NCBI RefSeq assembly: GCF_001552175.1
Contig: NZ_BCQR01000025.1
Coordinates: 25,084-89,083, forward strand
From: Actinomadura kijaniata NBRC 14229
GTDB lineage: Bacteria; Actinomycetota; Actinomycetes; Streptosporangiales; Streptosporangiaceae
DNA length: 64,000 bases
Direction of reading: 5' to 3'
Shown: piece after piece, positions 42,607 through 50,056 of the stretch
Numbering within the stretch: position 1 is the stretch's first letter
Layout: each line of letters starts with the position of its first letter
Position numbers and translations under genes: made by a program
The notes under the pieces: model-generated
The model's input: only the letters and a program-made list of their open reading frames with translations
What the model was told of the DNA's origin: nothing
Databases searched by the model: none

Positions 42607-43227
42607 TCAGCGGTCTCGGGGCGAATGCGCATCGGCTCCAACGTCCCCAAGCTCAATCGGACCGCGCTTGGCAGGACCAGCCTTAACGGGACCGGACTCA
42701 GCCGTACCGGGTTCGGTGGCCGCGATGGCATGAGTCTGGACGGTGAGAGACGGAAGCCTGGCCGCGGCCGGGGCCGGGACCTTGGCGGTGATGGAAACCC
42801 GAGTGGTCACGGCATCACGACGGATATTGATCGCCGCACCACGCGGAATCGCACGGGCCACGAAATCCCGAACCGCAGGGAGGGCTTCTCCCCTCGCAGC
42901 CGCGCGGGCCCCGCTACGAGCCGCGTCCGTGCAGGCCAGGTGGACCGACGCCACCCGAATCCCCCACAACGCAACCGCTGTGACCAGCACCAGCGTGGGC
43001 AACACCAAGGCGACCTCCGCCGTAACCGCACCCCGATCCCGCAGGGGCCCAGCTCTCACCGATTTCACCCGCACGCTCTCGGCTCGTACGCCATCTACTC
43101 GTACGAGCGCTGCCCACCCTCTTCTCTCCGACGCCTCCTCCCCCCAAGAGCCATTCGCAGCCATCCCTCCCGCCGGGACACGTCCGGTTCGCACCTCTTC
43201 GATTCGCAAATCTCTTCGCACGTACAT
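42607..43227 (-). CDS. TadE-like minor pilin
   Basis: A 206-residue pseudopilin. The class III-type N-terminal segment is RDRGAVTAEVALVLPTLVLV (about residues 64-83) with the conserved Glu after the cleavage site, then the soluble part with VHLACTDAARSGARAAARGE. The 60-residue basic leader is unusually long. The ATG at 43227 was chosen because a good AGAGGAG lies at 43234-43240; the tail is Pro/Gly-rich. It belongs to the Tad pilus cluster, though the pilin and TadC genes are now distant. Confidence 0.85.
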   Translation of the reverse strand: MYVRRDLRIEEVRTGRVPAGGMAANGSWGEEASERRGWAALVRVDGVRAESVRVKSVRAGPLRDRGAVTAEVALVLPTLVLVTAVALWGIRVASVHLACTDAARSGARAAARGEALPAVRDFVARAIPRGAAINIRRDAVTTRVSITAKVPAPAAARLPSLTVQTHAIAATEPGTAESGPVKAGPAKRGPIELGDVGADAHSPRDR

Positions 43228-43361
43228 GCCTAGCTCTCCTCTGCTGATGCGCTCAGTTCCCATGCCTGAGCCCACTCGTCGCACATCCCAACGAACCTTG
43301 CTCACAACCCGCCGTCACGCAGACTCACCACCGCAGACGCGCACCGCCACGCAGACACCCA

Positions 43362-43473
43362 CCTCGGACGTGCGCTGCCTCGGACGTGCGCTGCCTCGGA
43401 CGTGCGCTGCCTCGGACGTGCGCTGCCTCGGACGTGCGCTGCCTCGGACGTGCGCTGCCTCGGACGTGCGCTG
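43362..43473. repeat. Minisatellite 1: seven 16-bp units
   Basis: Seven head-to-tail copies of CCTCGGACGTGCGCTG with no base change between 43362 and 43473. No spacer separates the units. The region has no convincing gene. Unit number may differ between strains. Confidence 0.95.
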
Positions 43474-43490
43474 CCTCGTCAATCGCCACC

Positions 43491-43626
43491 TCGTGAGCGC
43501 GGCTTCGTGAGCGCGGCTTCGTGAGCGCGGCTTCGTGAGCGCGGCTTCGTGAGCGCGGCTTCGTGAGCGCGGCATCGTGAGCGCGGCTTCGTGAGCGCGG
43601 CTTCGTGAGCGCGGCTTCGTGAGCGC
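43491..43626. repeat. Minisatellite 2: nine 14-bp units plus a partial one
   Basis: Nine full copies of TCGTGAGCGCGGCT, followed by TCGTGAGCGC. The sixth unit ends GGCA instead of GGCT. It starts 18 bp after minisatellite 1 and uses an unrelated unit, though both contain GCGC-type cores. Confidence 0.95.
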
Positions 43627-43680
43627 TTCTCCACCCGCTAACACCGCCTCAGGGCAGCACCGCCCCGCGCAAACACCACT

Positions 43681-43712
43681 CACACAGACAGCGCCTCACA
43701 CAGACAGCGCCT
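43681..43712. repeat. Minisatellite 3: two 16-bp units
   Basis: CACACAGACAGCGCCT occurs twice in tandem (43681-43696, 43697-43712). It leads into the next array through a short linker and its GACAGCGCC core resembles that unit. Confidence 0.9.
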
Positions 43713-43720
43713 GATACCGG

Positions 43721-43816
43721 CAGCGCCATGCGCGGACAGCGCCATGCGCGGACAGCGCCATGCGCGGACAGCGCCATGCGCGGACAGCGCCATGCGCGGA
43801 CAGCGCCATGCGCGGA
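43721..43816. repeat. Minisatellite 4: six 16-bp units
   Basis: Six copies of CAGCGCCATGCGCGGA from 43721 to 43816, then a partial CAGCG before a T-run. Each unit holds GCGCCATGCGCG, a near-palindrome. The three arrays (16, 14, 16 bp) occupy one 460-bp stretch between the pilin and TadE genes. Confidence 0.95.
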
Positions 43817-43962
43817 CAGCGTTTTTACATGTGGTGGAAACTGAGGCGCAGATCCGCGTAGGCCGCATGGGTTTGCGTTTGGGGCACGTGCGAGCTTGCA
43901 TATGCGCTGGTTCGTGCGTACGGGCGATAGCCTGCGCCAGCTTGGGAGGCGAGAACCTGGGA

Positions 43963-43986
43963 CGTTTCTGGCTGGTTCCAGAAACG
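43963..43986. terminator. Perfect 9-bp stem-loop, possible terminator
   Basis: CGTTTCTGG pairs with CCAGAAACG around the 6-base loop CTGGTT. It has a compact, stable shape but no T-tract, and lies between the pilin and minisatellites. Either strand could use it. Confidence 0.45.
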
Positions 43987-44303
43987 CTTGGCGCTTCACT
44001 CCGCGCGCATGGTGACCAGGCTTGGGGCGGCGGGAGGAGGTTAGGGGGCCACAGGTCATCGCTTCTGGCTAGAGCGTTGCTGGTTCCCGGTCACCACGCT
44101 GCCGCCCTCGGCGGACGTTCCTGGCGCTTGCGCACGAACGTTCTCAGGTCTCACCTCCAATGTCGTCGCGCGTATTGCGGCTTGCTCTTGTAGGAGCCGC
44201 ACACGGGCACGTCGTGCGGGGCCATGTGCGAGTTTGTGTGCAGAGCCCGGTGTGGGGGCGCGTGGGTTCTCTCGTTCGCTGGGTCGCCTCGTGGGCGGGG
44301 TTT

Positions 44304-44392
44304 GTACGTGCAGGGCTGTACGCGAAGGCTGGGTGGGCTGCGCGTCGGAGCTGGGTGCAAGGTCGCGTGTTGCGTACAGCGCCCGCACGTAC
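44304..44392. repeat. Large inverted repeat
   Basis: GTACGTGC and CTGTACGC at 44304-44323 are matched in reverse by GCGTACAG and GCACGTAC at 44372-44392, with a loop of about 48 bp and four or five unpaired bases inside each arm. It could fold in single-stranded DNA or RNA. The role is unknown. Confidence 0.6.
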
Positions 44393-44565
44393 GGGAGCCA
44401 CACGTGGATTCGCGCGGGTCCGTGTTGTTGCACATCACGGGCTGCACACCGAGGCGGGCGTGAGGTTGCGTGCGGTGCTGCTTGCGTAGGGCTATGCGCG
44501 CTTGTGGGTCTTGCGGTGAACGCCTGTGGGAGTCGTGTGTGACCGCCGGCGCTGTTGGGCAGGTG

Positions 44566-44781
44566 TCAGCTGCTCAGCTGTAGACCCTTTTTCAAGATCG
44601 TTAAGAGCAGGTTGCGGACTTCCTGGCTGGTTACGATCTTGAAGAGGGCGGTGCCGAACGCCGTGGCGGCGACCAGGACGACCGCGTACTCAGCCGTCGC
44701 CGCGCCTCGGTCTCGGGTCCCCCTCCAGCGCCGCTTCAACACCCGCAGGGCCCTGATCAGCCGCGCCCTCATCGTTCTCAT
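44566..44781 (-). CDS. Flp-type major pilin (DUF4244)
   Basis: A 71-residue prepilin. The leader is MRTMRARLIRALRVLKRRWRG-type basic residues, followed by RDRGAATAEYAVVLVAATAFG, where the Glu after AATA is the invariant residue of class IV pilins; the rest is a single hydrophobic helix and a short polar tail (VTSQEVRNLLLTILKKGL). The ATG at 44781 has AAGGAG 6 nt upstream. The neighbouring Tad ATPase and TadB/TadC genes lie 3-6 kb upstream, now separated by an insertion. A DnaA-box element is 91 bp upstream. Confidence 0.87.
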   Translation of the reverse strand: MRTMRARLIRALRVLKRRWRGTRDRGAATAEYAVVLVAATAFGTALFKIVTSQEVRNLLLTILKKGLQLSS

Positions 44782-44871
44782 CAGGAACTCCTTCCATCGC
44801 TCGGGACGCTCGGTGCGCCCGCGTTCCAAGAGTGCGGGGCATGGGTTGATCGTCTCCAGCCTCTACGGCGA

Positions 44872-44886
44872 CCTGTGGATAACTTC
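44872..44886 (-). promoter_or_regulatory. 15-bp element with a perfect DnaA box, upstream of the pilin gene
   Basis: On the minus strand this reads GAAGTTATCCACAGG, containing TTATCCACA. The identical 15 bp occur at 52381-52395, upstream of the CpaE-like gene, in the same orientation relative to the gene (about 90 and 72 bp from the start codons). A shared regulatory element for the two tad transcription units is the likeliest reading; chance is possible for one copy, much less for two. Confidence 0.55.
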
Positions 44887-45771
44887 TTTCGCGGGCGTCG
44901 ATCCGCGACGTGCGGGCGATGATCAGAAGGTTCACAGTGGCGTTGTGGTCGCCCTTGGCCAGTCGTTCTTTGGTTGGGGCACGGCTCTCGCCAGCTCTGT
45001 CTCTGTGGCGTGCGCGCTATGTAGGCAGGTGACCGGGTGGAGCGGTCGGTGGTCGGCGCGATGCATGGCTGAATCGCCGTTGCGGCTCTGACTGGATAGG
45101 TCTAGCGGTGCCGCAATGTGGGCCAGCGTTGTTTCAGCCACCCTGAGCGGGCGTGGGATCGCCGCCCGCTACGAGGTTGCCGTTCTTGTTGCGGCCGTCG
45201 ATGTGTGGTTGTAGCTGCTGTCGCTACTGGGCCTGCATGTTGATGCTCCACCCCGGCGCCTCGGTGGAGCCCGATGAGTTCATCGGCTGGGAGGTCGCGC
45301 CGGACACCTTGGAGTGGCTGGTGCGCTCGTGCCCTGGCCGATCTCGATCAGGAGCGCGTCATTGCTGCGGATGGCTATGCCCTTGTGGAGTTCGCGGGGC
45401 TGCGTCGCAGTGAGGGCGTCGGGCTGCGCAGGGGGGAGTCGCCGTGGAACGGGGTGGGGGTGTGCCTCGGGTTTGTCGACGCCACGGTGCGCAAGCGGTC
45501 TGGCTGGCTCTTAAGGGGCGCAGTCGCCGCGCACGATCGCTGCGCGAATCCTCTGGGACGTTGAGTGGAGAAGCGCGGGAATGTGGCGCCTGGTCCGACG
45601 GCGCCGCCTTCGGCTCATCGTCCGGGCCCGCGCCAAGGTTGGGCATTGGGGTCTGCTTCGCCCTTGGTTTCGGCGGCCAGCGGGGGTGGGTTCGTCAGCC
45701 CGTGACGGGTGAACGCGTCCTGTCGGCTGGCCGCCGGTCCGTGCGGCTGGCGTTCATGTGGATGGGGTCGG
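44887..45771. other. Region of degenerate frames
   Basis: About 880 bp between the pilin promoter and the reductase stop. A coding-like stretch around 45241-45470 seems to switch frame: one frame reads GASVEPDEFIGWEVAPDTLEWLV, then another carries ALADLDQERVIAADGYALVEFAGLRR, reminiscent of DUF222 proteins. No intact frame joins them, so a pseudogene is possible. Elsewhere I see no gene. Confidence 0.4.
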
Positions 45772-46629
45772 TCAAGGGGTGAGGCGGTTGACGACGCTCC
45801 AGTCCTCTCGGCCGTGGCCGTCGGCCACCGCTTGGGTGAAGACCGACAGGGTGGCGCCGAGGAGGGGGTAGTCGGTCGGTCCGGCCAGGCGGGCGGCGTA
45901 GTCCAGGTCCTTGCGCGCCCATTCGGCGGAGAAGTTGATCGGCTCGGGTGGGGTGACCATGTTGTCGTGCGCCATCCTGGTGATGACGCCGCCCGGCCGC
46001 TCCCGCAGTGCCGCGCCCACTTGGTCCAGGTCCAGGCCCGCCGACGCGGCGAGCTTCATGGCCTCACCGAACGCGGTCATGTGCGCGGCCTGGAGCGCGT
46101 TGAGCACCAGCTTGAAGCGGGTGCCGGAGCCGACCGGGCCGAAGTGCCGGACCTCCCGGGAGATGGCCTTCAGCACCGGGGCGAGTTCGGGCAGCCGTGC
46201 CGGGTCGCCGCCGGCCAGCATCGTCAGGTTGCCGGTCCGGGCGCCCTCCGCCCCGCCGGTCAGTGGCATGTCGTAGAAGGTCAGCGCCCGCTCCGCGCAG
46301 GCGTCCGCGAGCTGGGCGACCCAGCCGGCCGACAGGGTGGCCGAGGAGATCAGGATCGTGCCGGGGCGGGCGCCGGCCAGGATGCCTTCGGGGCCCAGCC
46401 AGACCGCGCGTGAGGACTCGTCGTCGGCGGTCACCTCGAAGACCACGTCGGCCTGGCGGGTCGCGTCGGCCGGTGTGGAGGCGACCCGCGCGGTCTCCGG
46501 GATCGAGGACAGCGCTTCCGGGGTCAGCGGGCTGCGGTTCCACAGGATCACGTCGTGCCCGCCGCGGGCCAGGTTGACCGCCATGCCCCGGCCCATGATG
46601 CCGACTCCGACAACCGCCACAACCGCCAT
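45772..46629 (-). CDS. NAD(P)-dependent beta-hydroxyacid-dehydrogenase-type oxidoreductase
   Basis: A 285-residue 6-phosphogluconate-dehydrogenase-family protein. The Rossmann motif is GVGIMGRGMAVNLARGGHDV (residues 7-26), the middle has DMPLTGGAEGARTGNLTMLAGGD, and the catalytic Lys is in GSGTRFKLVLNALQ. It resembles 2-hydroxy-3-oxopropionate reductases and related enzymes, but the substrate is unknown. ATG at 46629 with AAGGAGG 5 nt upstream. Divergent from an XRE regulator; a 31-bp palindrome lies between. It lies inside the tad locus and is not part of it. Confidence 0.9.
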   Translation of the reverse strand: MAVVAVVGVGIMGRGMAVNLARGGHDVILWNRSPLTPEALSSIPETARVASTPADATRQADVVFEVTADDESSRAVWLGPEGILAGARPGTILISSATLSAGWVAQLADACAERALTFYDMPLTGGAEGARTGNLTMLAGGDPARLPELAPVLKAISREVRHFGPVGSGTRFKLVLNALQAAHMTAFGEAMKLAASAGLDLDQVGAALRERPGGVITRMAHDNMVTPPEPINFSAEWARKDLDYAARLAGPTDYPLLGATLSVFTQAVADGHGREDWSVVNRLTP

Positions 46630-46706
46630 CGTTTCCTCCTTGGTCAGCGCCTGATCGGCTTGTGGCACCACAGTGCTCGGCCTGGCCGGTGACGAGGCAG
46701 GCCCAT

Positions 46707-46737
46707 CCAAGGGGGGCCCTGGGAGGGCACCCCTTGG
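46707..46737. promoter_or_regulatory. Long palindrome between the reductase and XRE genes (probable operator)
   Basis: CCAAGGGG and CCCCTTGG flank an inner GCCCT-GGG-AGGGC stem, giving a 31-bp imperfect palindrome with one mismatch. It is 28 bp upstream of the XRE GTG and 77 bp upstream of the reductase ATG, well placed for the XRE protein to repress both. Confidence 0.7.
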
Positions 46738-46765
46738 GTGATCGGCGAGGCGACATACTCGAGCG

Positions 46766-47605
46766 GTGGCAACGAAGGCAGATTTGGGAGAGTTTCTGAA
46801 GGCCCGGCGGTCCAGGATCTCGCCCCAGGAGGCGGGGCTGCCCGCGACCACCGGACGCCGCCGTACGCCCGGACTGCGCCGCGAAGAGGTGGCGATGCTG
46901 GCCGGGGTGAGCATCGAGTACTACACCCGGCTGGAACAGGGGAAACAGAGCAACCCCAGCCCGCCGGTGCTGGAGGCGATCGCCGAGGTGCTGCGGCTGG
47001 ACGAGGACGAACGCGGGCACCTGTTCGAGCTGGCCAACGCTCCCACGGTCAAGCCGAACGCCGCTCGGCCGCCCCAGCAGGTCAGGGCGGAGGTGCGGCG
47101 GTTGCTGGAGATCGTCCGTCCGTACCCCGCCTATGCGCTGAGCCGGGCCAACGATCTGCTGGCCGCCAACGAGGCGGGGATGAGGCTGCTGCCGGGGATC
47201 GAGGAATGGCCCGTGGCGCTACGGAACACCGCCCGCTACACGTTCCTGCATCCGCAGGGGAAACGCGTCTACGGCAACTGGGACGAGGTGGCCGCGGCCA
47301 CGGTGGCCCATCTGCGCGCCGTCGCCGGGACCTACCCCAACGCGCCCGACGTGGTCAGCCTGGTGGGAGAGCTGGTCGTCAAGAGCCAGGAGTTCGCCAC
47401 CCTGTGGGAACGGTACGACGTGCGCAAGCGCACCAACGGCCGCAAGTGCTTCCAGCATCCCGCCGTCGGCCCCATGACCTTGTCCTACGAGGTGCTGACC
47501 GTCGCGCGCAGCGAGGGGCACCGGCTGGTGGTCTACCAGGCGGAGCCGGGCACCCCCGACCACGACGCGATGCTGCTGCTCGAAATGGCGGAGGTGAGCG
47601 GCTGA
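46766..47605 (+). CDS. XRE/MmyB-type helix-turn-helix regulator
   Basis: A 279-residue regulator. The helix-turn-helix is in residues about 12-75 (GLRREEVAMLAGVSIEYYTRLEQGK), followed by the larger MmyB-type ligand-binding region (PYPAYALSRANDLLAANEAG, VGELVVKSQEFATLWERYDVR, and the conserved HPAVGPMTLSYEVL). GTG at 46766. Divergent from the reductase at 45772-46629, so it probably controls that gene through the palindrome at 46707-46737. Its inducer is unknown. Confidence 0.93.
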   Translation: MATKADLGEFLKARRSRISPQEAGLPATTGRRRTPGLRREEVAMLAGVSIEYYTRLEQGKQSNPSPPVLEAIAEVLRLDEDERGHLFELANAPTVKPNAARPPQQVRAEVRRLLEIVRPYPAYALSRANDLLAANEAGMRLLPGIEEWPVALRNTARYTFLHPQGKRVYGNWDEVAAATVAHLRAVAGTYPNAPDVVSLVGELVVKSQEFATLWERYDVRKRTNGRKCFQHPAVGPMTLSYEVLTVARSEGHRLVVYQAEPGTPDHDAMLLLEMAEVSG

Positions 47606-48031
47606 GGCAGCAGCGGCCGGATGGGTTCGGTTCCTCTGGCGACGGGTGGGGCCATGGTTGTCTCCCTTTCGTGTCTGGCCACAGGGTGAGGGTGATATTC
47701 GATTGAAGAGTGAGGGCAACGAAAGGCCAGGTCACAGCGTTGCCGTGGTTGGACTGAGTTCAGTGGGGATCCATCGGGAGAGGTGAGGGGATTTCACTCC
47801 GGGGTGGCCGGTCAATCCGTTATTGGCGATCGATCTACCATGTTCCGTCTCTTGGATTTCTCGGTCTTTGGTGCACGGGTTTTTGATGTGTGCTGTTTTT
47901 GATGTTTTTTCAAGTCATGTTGTGGCTCTTGCAGGTGGTGTTGTTCTTCGGCCCGGGAATGGCACCGCGAAGCTGTGGACGTGCGCGGGAACATTGGCGC
48001 GTCAGGGCGGAACGGAAGGTCCTCCTGGGGC
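47606..48031. other. AT-rich intergenic region with an 11-bp direct repeat
   Basis: About 430 bp without a gene between the XRE gene and tadC. From 47820 to 47960 it is clearly AT-rich and T-rich on the plus strand. GTTTTTGATGT occurs twice (47879-47889, 47895-47905) 16 bp apart. This may be the right edge of the DNA inserted into the tad locus. Confidence 0.6.
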
Positions 48032-48814
48032 TCAGGGAAAGGTCAGGGGAGCCGCCAGGCCCGCTACCGCGGGGACTATGCCGATGCACACGAAGGCCGG
48101 CAGGAAGCACAGGCCCAGCGGGAGCAGGGCTCGGACGCCCGTCGCTCGGGCGCGGGCCGTGGCCGCCGCGTGGGCCGTGCGGCGTTGGTCGCGGGCCAGG
48201 CGGGACAGTGCCGCGGCCGGAGCCGCTCCGCTGTCGGCCGCGCGGGCGGCCGTTCGGGCCAGCGGGGCGAGGATCGGGTCTCGGGCCAGGTCGAGCCAGG
48301 CTTCTTCCGGATCGACGCCCAGCCCGATCCTGACCCCCAACGCCTGCAACTCCTCGCCGAGCGGCCCGCCGACCGCCTCCGCCACGGCGTCCACCGCCGC
48401 GTTCCACGGGGTGCCGCCGCGAAGGCAGGCGGCGAGGAGGTCCACCGCGATGGGCAGGTCCGCGATCAGGCGGGCCCGGCGGGCGCGCTGCTCCGCCCGT
48501 TCGAGCCGTTCGAAGGAGCGGTGGAGGAGGGCGCCCAGGATGATCGCCACCACTCCGCCGAACAGGACGCCCAGCACCACCATGCAGCCCACTGCGACGC
48601 CGGCCACCGCCGCCCAGCGCAGCATCGTCTCGCGCTGGTCGCTGACCTTTGTCTTGGTCGCTGGTGTGGTGTCGCCGCTGTTCGCTTCGCGTTGGGACGC
48701 GGTCGCGGGGGTGGGGAGATGGCGGGTCAGGCGTCGCTCGGCGGCGTTGGGGGCGCCGGTCCAGAGGTAGGCGGCCGTGGTCATGGCCAGGACGGCCGCG
48801 GTCTCGGCCATCAT
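48032..48814 (-). CDS. tadC: TadC-type membrane assembly protein (T2SS F family)
   Basis: A 260-residue inner-membrane platform protein. It begins MMAETAAVLAMTTAAYLWTG (one helix) and has the T2SSF segment ADLPIAVDLLAACLRGGTPWNAAVDAVAEAVGGPLGEELQ in the middle, with C-terminal helices in LLPLGLCFLPAFVCIGIVP. In Tad systems TadB and TadC form the membrane platform. The ATG at 48814 overlaps the TadB stop by 4 bp (ATGA), so translation is coupled. It ends 427 bp before the inserted XRE gene. Confidence 0.9.
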   Translation of the reverse strand: MMAETAAVLAMTTAAYLWTGAPNAAERRLTRHLPTPATASQREANSGDTTPATKTKVSDQRETMLRWAAVAGVAVGCMVVLGVLFGGVVAIILGALLHRSFERLERAEQRARRARLIADLPIAVDLLAACLRGGTPWNAAVDAVAEAVGGPLGEELQALGVRIGLGVDPEEAWLDLARDPILAPLARTAARAADSGAAPAAALSRLARDQRRTAHAAATARARATGVRALLPLGLCFLPAFVCIGIVPAVAGLAAPLTFP

Positions 48815-49851
48815 CGGGGGCCCTCCGCCGCCTGGGCCAGTCGGCGCGTCCAGTGCAGTCCGGCCAGGTCGAGGGCCACGCCGAGGACGAGGCAGGCCAC
48901 GCCCGGGAGCGTGCCGAGAAGGAACTCCAGGGGCTTCGCTCCCAGCATCGCCGCCATGCCCAGGCCGAGGAGCGGGAGGAAGGCCACCATCCGGGCGGTG
49001 GTGCGGGGTCCCGCGAGCTGGGTGGCGATCTCCTGGCGTTGGGCCTCCTCGTCGCGGAGCGCGGCGGCCAGGCCGTCCAGGACGGTGGCGAGGGTTCCGC
49101 CGCGTTCGGCTCCGATGTGCCAGCAGGCCGCCAGGAGGCGCAGCCCTTCCGCTCCGGGCACGGCCGCCGCCAGCGCTTCGAGCCGTTCGAGGGAGGGCAG
49201 GGCGGCGAAGTCCTCTGGTGAGGGTTCGTTCGCCGCCGGCCCGAATGGCGGGAGCAGTCTTCTGGCTTGGTCTCTGCGGGTGCTTTGTGTGGGTGGGGCC
49301 GCTGAATGTGCGGCATTCGCTCGCTTGGCGAGTGGCAGGCCGTTCTGTGGGGCGGGGGTATTCCGGGGCGCGGGGCCGGATCGCAGTGGGGCGTTGGGTT
49401 GTGGTGTGGGGTTGTCTTGAGGGGTGTTGCTCCAGGGGGTGGAGTGGCCTGGGTGCACGGAGTTGTATCGGGGTGCGGTGGCGTCCCACGGAGTTGGGCC
49501 GCTTTGAAAAACGCTTTGGGGTGCGGGGGCCAGGAGGAAGGCCGAGATCTCTTGCGGGAGGATCCTGGCGGTCGCTTTGAAGGCCTCTTCCGGGGTTCGG
49601 CCTGCTGTCAGGTCGGCGGCCATGCCGTCGCACAGTTCTATGACGGCTGTCCGCCATCGTTGGGAACGGTGGCGGCGTTCCCTGAGCAGGCTCAGGTGGG
49701 TGGTCAGGGCCTGGTGGAGCCTGGTCGGCAGTGGATGGGCCTGGGGACCGGCTTGCAGGCGGGTCAGTCTGCGGGCCGCCTGGGAAGTGCCGGTGAGCAG
49801 CCACGCCGCTGCCGCCGCGCAGCATGTCGCCAGGAGGGTCGCCCAGGTCAT
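48811..49851 (-). CDS. tadB: TadB-type membrane assembly protein with large low-complexity insert
   Basis: A 346-residue protein with the T2SSF-type halves at both ends: CDGMAADLTAGRTPEEAFKATA and GLRLLAACWHIGAERGGTLATVLDGLAAALRDE. Between them (residues about 108-210) is a Pro/Asn/Gln/Thr-rich stretch with repeated PTP and PAP motifs that looks disordered and is not expected in the family. Its base composition is somewhat less GC-rich than the flanks. ATG at 49851, at the edge of repeat A6. Downstream gene tadC overlaps by 4 bp. Confidence 0.9.
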   Translation of the reverse strand: MTWATLLATCCAAAAAWLLTGTSQAARRLTRLQAGPQAHPLPTRLHQALTTHLSLLRERRHRSQRWRTAVIELCDGMAADLTAGRTPEEAFKATARILPQEISAFLLAPAPQSVFQSGPTPWDATAPRYNSVHPGHSTPWSNTPQDNPTPQPNAPLRSGPAPRNTPAPQNGLPLAKRANAAHSAAPPTQSTRRDQARRLLPPFGPAANEPSPEDFAALPSLERLEALAAAVPGAEGLRLLAACWHIGAERGGTLATVLDGLAAALRDEEAQRQEIATQLAGPRTTARMVAFLPLLGLGMAAMLGAKPLEFLLGTLPGVACLVLGVALDLAGLHWTRRLAQAAEGPR

Positions 49852-49979
49852 GGTGCCGCCCGGTCCGGATCGAGCGGTGTCGGGATCGGGAGCTTGCGAG
49901 CGATCTCGACAGCCATGAGGGAAGGCCTGGCGTCACCGGGCCAGGGCCCGCCGCGTGGACGGGTGGCGATGAGCACTGT
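49849..49979 (+). repeat. 131-bp repeat, copy A6
   Basis: Begins CATGGTGCCGCCCGG and carries GGGAGCTTGCGAGCGATCTC and GAGGGAAGGCCTGGCG, the same blocks as copies A1 and A3, with the same 131-bp length. Its first three bases are the antisense start codon of tadB. One frame encodes DRELASDLDSHEGRPG. Confidence 0.85.
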
Positions 49980-50056
49980 CATGACGCCTCCCGGTCCGGG
50001 CTGAGGAGCGTCACGGTCGGGACGAGGGAGGGCCCGGGGCCGTCGGGTGAGCGGGT
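49980..50056 (+). repeat. 131-bp repeat, truncated copy A7 (77 bp)
   Basis: Begins CATGACGCCTCCCGG and keeps GGCTGAGGAGCGTCACGGTC but lacks about 54 bp of the middle. It ends exactly at the tadA stop codon (antisense 50056-50058). Together with A6 it fills the gap between tadA and tadB. Confidence 0.8.

Larger units (their letters stand above)
43817..44565. other. Non-coding, G/T-rich stretch between minisatellites and the pilin gene
   Basis: About 750 bp with lower GC and an even third-position composition in every frame, unlike real genes here. It holds two clear secondary structures, entered separately. Candidate small frames on both strands have no domain or start site. It may be degenerated coding DNA from an insertion. 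Confidence 0.6.

Noticed and set aside
43315..43683. Protein rich in SRSRAHEAALT repeats encoded by minisatellite 2
   Set aside because: The peptide exists only because the repeats stay open; there is no start site, domain or coding bias.
43362..43816. CRISPR array
   Set aside because: The units are directly contiguous, 14-16 bp long, with no unique spacers and no cas genes nearby.
44872..44886. Chromosomal replication origin
   Set aside because: Only one DnaA box at each site and no dnaA, dnaN or AT-rich unwinding region; the shared promoter position fits regulation better.
45153..45564. Two overlapping intact plus-strand genes at 45.2-45.6 kb
   Set aside because: Each frame has coding-like sequence only in part; a frameshifted remnant explains it better.
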